From NCBI GenBank assembly GCA_016785225.1, contig JAFBJZ010000422.1:3278001-3342000 (forward strand): DNA of 64,000 nt. Direction: 5' to 3'. The stretch is from Psettodes erumei. Its lineage: Eukaryota; Chordata; Actinopteri; Pleuronectiformes; Psettodidae. Both the position numbers and the translations under genes were made by a program. The notes under the pieces were generated by a model that saw only the letters and a list, made by a program, of their open reading frames with translations, was not told the origin of the DNA and ran no database searches. How positions within the stretch are numbered: position 1 is the stretch's first letter; every line of letters starts with the position of its first letter. Shown one piece after another: positions 58,346-64,000 of this stretch.

Positions 58346-61300
58346 GTACGCCACACACCTGCATGCTGACAAATGTATTTTGCCACTGTCACTTTACATT
58401 GATATGTTATGCTGACGGTCAGGTTAAATCTCCACACGTTCACTTCTATCTCACTTATACATGCATACAAATTTATTTACACTTTGCATTCAAATGAAAC
58501 AGAGTTTCAAGATATCACTATATGTGTATCCATTGAATGACGCTCCTGTACTCTGTAACATTTGAAAGATTTGAGTTTTATCAAAGTGCGAGTTTTTAGA
58601 ATACAAAAATGCATATGAGCATAAGGTGCACACTTAGCGACATATAAAGGTTCCAAAGACCCAGTTTTTCTGTATACATTACTTAAAGGACTTTTTTTCT
58701 GGTGGAGATTTGGCCATGTGTACATAAATCCACACACCACACACAGTTTCAGATTCACATCAGAGCACTTCACTCTATAAATGAACATGAACTCAGAAAA
58801 ATCCCTCTACAATTCAGACAAGACAGTTTGTGACAGAAACCTAACAAAAGTCTGTCGAGGTAAATCCCCACACAGTGGAAACAAAAGCCCTCATTCATTG
58901 GGTTAGTCACCGTAAGATCCCGGATTTTATAATAAACTTCATTCACAATCTCGTAGAAATGGATATTCCATTGTGAGCAATGGAAACAGAAATGGTAATC
59001 AATTCATGATAATGTTTTCAGTTGTCCCTCACAGGACAAACCGCTTTTTATGCAAGCTGGCATCTTAGAACATGTTGCTTTACAAACAAACAGACAAGAC
59101 CAACATAATCTTACACTGTAATGACCATTGAATATATGAAAAAAAATGCAAAAAAAGATAAGCACTAGGCAGAAACTTTACTAATTCAATTGCAGACCAC
59201 TTAGCATCTAATCCAGTTGTCTGTAAGAGGTGAAGCCATCATTGTAAAAAAAAATCCCAAATCTCACAAATGTGGCTTTCTTCAGAAAATAAGATGAACA
59301 GGATTATTTTCAATTAACTTTCTAACTTTATTTTAAAATAAGTTTTCGTCTGATTCACAAGCCAGGAGGGTCATGGACTCTTCTCAACCCACAGAATTAT
59401 TCTTATAATTAATGTATCAAATACTTCTAGAAAATTCTCTACAACACACTTCACAAACCTCCATGAATGATACTCATTGCTTCTGGTGGACTGTGGCTAC
59501 AATAAAAGCATTAAGCTATAGAAAATAACACAGCATATCATATACAGCAGTGGTGCATTATTGTCTCTTTTGGTCCTTGCCATTTTAGTGGAGCATGTAA
59601 AAGTGACTGAAGTGTGGATGGAAGGAGGTCAGGGGAGAGGGGAAGGTGTGTGACAAAGGGGGATGAAGGAAAGAAAAATAAAGGGCCGAAAGAACAAAAA
59701 GAGGCCGAAGAAAAAGGGATTGCCTGACTTTAAAGTAGCCGGTGGAAGAGAGAGGGGGCCCGTGTCCATCTTTGTCTGGCGGTGATAGGCTCCTATTGAT
59801 TCTGTCTGCTCCTCTGTCTACACTGTCTGCACCAGAGAGAAAGAGATGGGAGAGGGATACATGATGCAAGATTCAATACCGCCTCATCTCGAGGGATATT
59901 CGGTTTGTAACCTAAGCACAGAGAACAGTGCTTTCCATACAAAAAAATGTATGACATATGTGACCTTCATTAGTCGGCAGCAATAATTCATCACCACGTT
60001 TATTTGAAGAAATACCAATAACCAAAAAGACTACTGGCAAGATGATTGGCCACCTGCCTCCAGACGCATTTGGTGAAGTGTGGAAGGAAGACATCATATA
60101 CTATATCTACATTGCTGCAAGACTTGAAGTCAAAAAAGAGAGAGGTTTATTGCACGAGGCAGGCAGAGGCCAATGCGCTGCCAGTCCAAATACAGCCAAA
60201 GTTTCCAGAGTTTCTTGCACTGGCAGATAATGGAAGGTGTTTAAGGCTGATGGAAAAATCACTTCCAACGTGTAGTCCAGCATGGAAAAGGGAGGGGGGA
60301 CTTCAACCTGAAAAAGCAGAAATATTAATTGCATACAGGGAACAGCCATGTTTGGAGGAAAATGTGTGCCAGTATTGACAAATGCAGCAATACTATGGTG
60401 TGACACGGAGGCTACCAGTCATCTTAACCAAGGACTCATTCTTCTTATACCAAGGTATGAAAATCAGTTCTACAGTATTATATAAATATTGAAACTTTTT
60501 TTCTTTTTCCACTTTTCAACGATCACAGCAGTCAGTGTAATAATGCCAACAGCAAATGAAGGAAGGGAGGAGAGAAAGAGAGACAGATGTTAGTGTAATT
60601 GAATGAATTAAGGGAGAGGGGAAAGTGAGAGGGGAAAGACATGAGACGTGCTTTCTCATTTGCCCTCCTTTCTTCGTTCTATATATTTCAATCAATGATT
60701 TTCGTAGCATGTGACGTCGGGCTCTGTGGTTTTTGGCTCGGCTCCATTGTGTTGTCCCTGTGGATAAAGACAAGGTCATGCTAAAAAAAGGTCAGCGGTA
60801 CCGGTAGCGGCACTGCATCTGATGATAATACACAATCATAACAAATTTGACTTCAGGATTGGGATGTTACCTCATATTACAAATCCTGCAAGTAGCTTGA
60901 GAAGGGCGAGAGTCTTTCTGCAACAGATGTTTTAGTTGTGATTCATTTAAACCTTCATGTTTTTTGTGTGTACAATTTCAGTGTCTTATGCTGTAGAATT
61001 TTACCTTTTTGTCATCACAAGTTTGTGCAGATATAAGATGAATCTGGCTTTGATACGTTACAATTGATGTTTGACAGTCAAGTTTACTTCACTGTACTGT
61101 TACTGTTAAATCTCAAAACCAGTGCACATAAAAAACAGAGGTGTGCACATGATATGAGCATGCACAACCGAGTCCATGAGCAGAAAGGGATTCTCAACAG
61201 GCAGCAAGTGTGGTCTTGCAAACTCTTTGTTGACTTGTAAAACTTTGGAGGTGCAGACAGGAGCTGATGTCTCCTTTGATCGGTCACTTGACCATGCAAC

Positions 61301-61855
61301 TGCATGATATATTTTTGGTTTTCGTTCTTTTTATGTAATTATGTCCAGTAAGGAGATTATGATTTTGCCCGTTTTGAAATAAAGAGGAATGAAAACAAAG
61401 CGCTGTCCCGTGCTTGGATCACATTTGTCCACACGGAGAAGAAATGCTCTCTTGCTCCTATCATGTGCACATGTCTGTTCTTTATATGCACAGGTTTTGA
61501 GACTAATTAAACACCATACTTTTACCGCTCTGGGGAGGCTAATGCCCAGCTTGTAGCTGTAGGGCTGAAGCCCTGGAGCTGGTGAAGACTATGACCTGGA
61601 GACTTAAGCAATGCAGATGCCAAGTATGCCAAGAGATCATCTGGGTAGAAAGACAGTTCTCTCTACCCTGTCGGGTCTGTCTAGCTGTGGATTTTTGTAG
61701 TCTGTGCATTTTCCATTTGTGTGGTAAGATTATGTTTCTTCTCATAAATGAGGCTGTTTTGTAATCTGGGTGGTTAGAAGTGTAGAAACCACTTATCCCA
61801 AATATGACCTTAAACAGAATATTGCTAGAGTTCACAATACGTGACACATGGTGGA

Positions 61856-62620
61856 AGGCAGGAAGAGAACAAGAGGAGAGAAGTAATGATGGATAGAATG
61901 AAAGAATGGAAATGATGGGGTGAATCTAATTAGACACTTGCACAGAAGGGGAGGGGTGACAGAAGAGGACAGGCAGAGGGACATGTGAACGCACAGAAAG
62001 ATCCCTTTAGAGACAGACATGAATAGAGAGAGAGCCAGAGAGACAGATGGATGGACTGAGGTCGGACAGAAGACATGAATGAAAGAGCATACAACATGAT
62101 AAAGAGATAACTGGGGTAGAACAGGTTGCCCGCCAGAGGAGAAAACAGGAGGGATAAAACAGATGAATAGGAGCAGCCGAAATGAAAAGACCATGAGACA
62201 CGGTTGAACGGCAGGATGGATGAGGGAGAAGTGAGGGATGACAGAGAGATGGAGTGAAAGAGGGGGGAAGAGCAGAGGGGAAAAGTAAACCACAAAGTGA
62301 GTCAGGGAATTATCCTTGTCTGGTCTTGTTAACTTGACACGGGCCACGCCTGGGAGACAGACGGACAGATGGAGTGCAAGGAACACTGAGAGGAGTGGAG
62401 AATGAAAGTGTAAAAGAAAGACCGATGAAGACAGAAAGGGACAGAGAAAGTGCACAGTAGCACGGAAGGGAAAGAATGAATGAGATGTAATCCAAGTGTT
62501 ACAGTGGAAGACACAAAAAGAGAGAGGGGAGCCAAAGGGACAGTCCACGAGAATAAGTGTCAAAGAATAATGAAAGGTTAAAAGCAAGAGAAAGAAACAG
62601 AGATCCATAGAATCCAATCA
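61856..62620 (+). repeat. long purine-biased tract
   Basis: About 765 nt in which the + strand is mostly A and G, made of GAGA, GGAT and GACAGA-like units, degenerate and not a clean tandem array. Its reverse complement keeps a 261-codon frame open because a Ser/Leu/Phe/Pro-rich pyrimidine strand lacks stops. Confidence 0.75.
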
Positions 62621-63743
62621 TATCTGAGCTCAATGCTATGCACTAAGTAAACACTGCCTCAATGTTTTGTTTAGCATTAACAGTAGGAAGATGGCGGGGC
62701 CCAGCTCCAAGCCTGGGACTCATTCAGCCACAAGCTTCGATGTATTCCTTTGTACATGCCATCTTTTGATTGCATGAGTCTGAGCATTGCAAATGGCCTA
62801 TCTTATCTTCCCTAATTGGGAAATACATTGTAAACAGACTCAAACCGCATGGCTAGGCAGGCAGAGCAGAATATCCTACCACCATTAAAACAGATACTGT
62901 CCAGAATGGCGTAAGTATTTAACCACCACAATCTGAACACAGCAATTCTGGCAGCACCTGAACATGGCACTGTCCGTACATACTGTTACTGTGGTTGTGC
63001 AGCGGAGAGCTGGGGCCCGGTGCCAGTCCCTGGGATGTTTCTGAGCTATCCCTGGTTTGGTTATGTAGTGCAGAGACCAGAGAGCTAGGAAGAGCAGTAT
63101 GTTCAAGCAAGTTTTTCCACAACGCACTGAAATGGGGCAGTCATGACCAGACCAGTGCATGCTAAAGACAAGCTAATGCTAATAAAAGGGTAAATTAACA
63201 AGTGGCCTCATTTGTCGCAGTTAAAATTTGGATTTGACATACAGATGTAAGTGTACACAAGTTTTTGATTGTTTGATACCTACAGTATATCTAAGAGATT
63301 AGGATAAAGGTGCTCTCTGGCATCATACTAACAAACTTATTTTTACATTCAGTGTTGCTCACTTAAATGCATCATGTGCATCCTTGTGGGCTAACAAATT
63401 TGTTTGACACATTGCCTTTCATGTAAGTTGTCTTTTCTTTACTGTTCTTGTTGGTGCATTGTTGCGTTTCTTGGCATATTGCCACCGCCTAGTGTGTTGC
63501 ATCACCCACTTTTGAGGACCCACACGTGAAAAAACAAAACAAAACAAATGCTCCATAGCGCTATGAGAGATGAAAAACTCAATGGTGTACCTACCTAGGT
63601 TTGCACTCTAAAAGAGCAGGGTGGAACAGGGCTGAAAGGCTGCAGCATATGCATGTAGACCCAAGCACACACATGTACAGTGCATTATGTATGTGCTGTG
63701 TGCAGAAACATAAACATGCTGAAAGGATACACAAGATGTGTAT

Positions 63744-63770
63744 TGTGTGTGTGTGTGTGGGGGGGGGGGG
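63744..63770 (+). repeat. (GT)n followed by G12
   Basis: A GT run passes directly into twelve consecutive G. Confidence 0.9.
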
Positions 63771-64000
63771 CAGAATATGTGTTTGTTGTGTATTAATGTC
63801 CTGCCCTTTACTAAATGCCACCCTAATCTCCCATCGGGTCACAGAGAGCACATCTACTGTTATTCATCAGCAAGTGACAGAGGGAGGGATGCAGGGATGG
63901 ATGGGTACATGAAAGGAGAAAAAAGGATGATAAAGAAAGGTGGAGGGAGTGGAAGCAATGGACGGATGGATGGCTAAGTGGACAGAAAGGAGACAGAGAA

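Larger units (their letters stand above)
58346..64000 (+). other. intron 33 (5' part), no exon seen
   Basis: At least 5.65 kb without the next LamG exon (expected to begin VETVNDGQFH-like). It holds a purine-biased patch at 59620-59760, a long one at 61856-62620, and a GT-G12 tract at 63744-63770. An AATAAA at 61378-61383 was noted but has no coding sequence before it. No second gene was recognised on either strand. Confidence 0.75.

Noticed and set aside
59880..61400. Possible second gene or slit3 short-isoform 3' end (AATAAA at 61378-61383)
   Set aside because: No splice-consistent coding exon or family match was found on either strand; a lone AATAAA is expected by chance.
61832..62617. 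261-codon open frame on the - strand, the longest in the window
   Set aside because: It is the complement of a purine-rich low-complexity tract; the product is a Ser/Leu/Phe/Pro string without domain or codon signal.

Overview
The window is vertebrate genomic DNA from a ray-finned fish, most likely a teleost. It carries the middle and C-terminal-middle portion of one gene, slit3, on the + strand. Twenty-seven coding exons were recognised by translating between AG and GT splice sites and comparing with remembered human SLIT1/2/3 proteins. They add up to 3,132 coding nt (1,044 codons), about 5% of the window. The rest is intron with dense CA/GT microsatellites, pyrimidine/purine-biased tracts and a few decayed transposon pieces. 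The fish call rests on intron sizes far below those of mammalian SLIT3, dinucleotide-repeat density, an L2/Maui-like LINE tail and repeat motifs typical of teleost genomes.

Layout: 1-8083 is the end of an intron (no exon seen). 8084-12090 finishes LRR domain D1. 13106-22419 encodes D2, the Robo-binding domain. 22420-25899 is a 3.5 kb intron that contains a clear miR-218 hairpin at 23741-23819. 25900-34822 encodes D3, 37974-44641 D4, 45863-56491 EGF1 to EGF6, and 56251-58345 the first part of the laminin G domain. 58346-64000 is intron; the remaining LamG, EGF and C-terminal cystine-knot exons lie beyond the window, as do the signal peptide and first six exons upstream. If A of the series is exon 7 (six upstream exons, as the domain order implies), the exons here are 7-33 of 36 and miR-218 sits in intron 14, the same place as human mir-218-2 in SLIT3. 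Exon numbers below are this inference.

The gene makes a secreted axon-guidance/vascular ligand, while its intron makes a microRNA that in other vertebrates targets Slit/Robo pathway components and motor-neuron genes. All 26 complete introns are GT-AG; single-LRR exons are 72 nt (one 69, one 75), double-LRR exons 144 nt, and LRR C-caps total exactly 164 nt.

No previously undescribed multi-gene system is visible. The signals most worth a second look are a stop-free, frame-preserving 99-nt intron in the D4 C-cap, a perfect 37-bp-arm palindrome in intron 27, a degenerate minisatellite with CCAAT boxes abutting the miR-218 hairpin, a GC-rich stem-loop in intron 29, and a Gln in place of the Arg at the position of the SLIT2 cleavage site.
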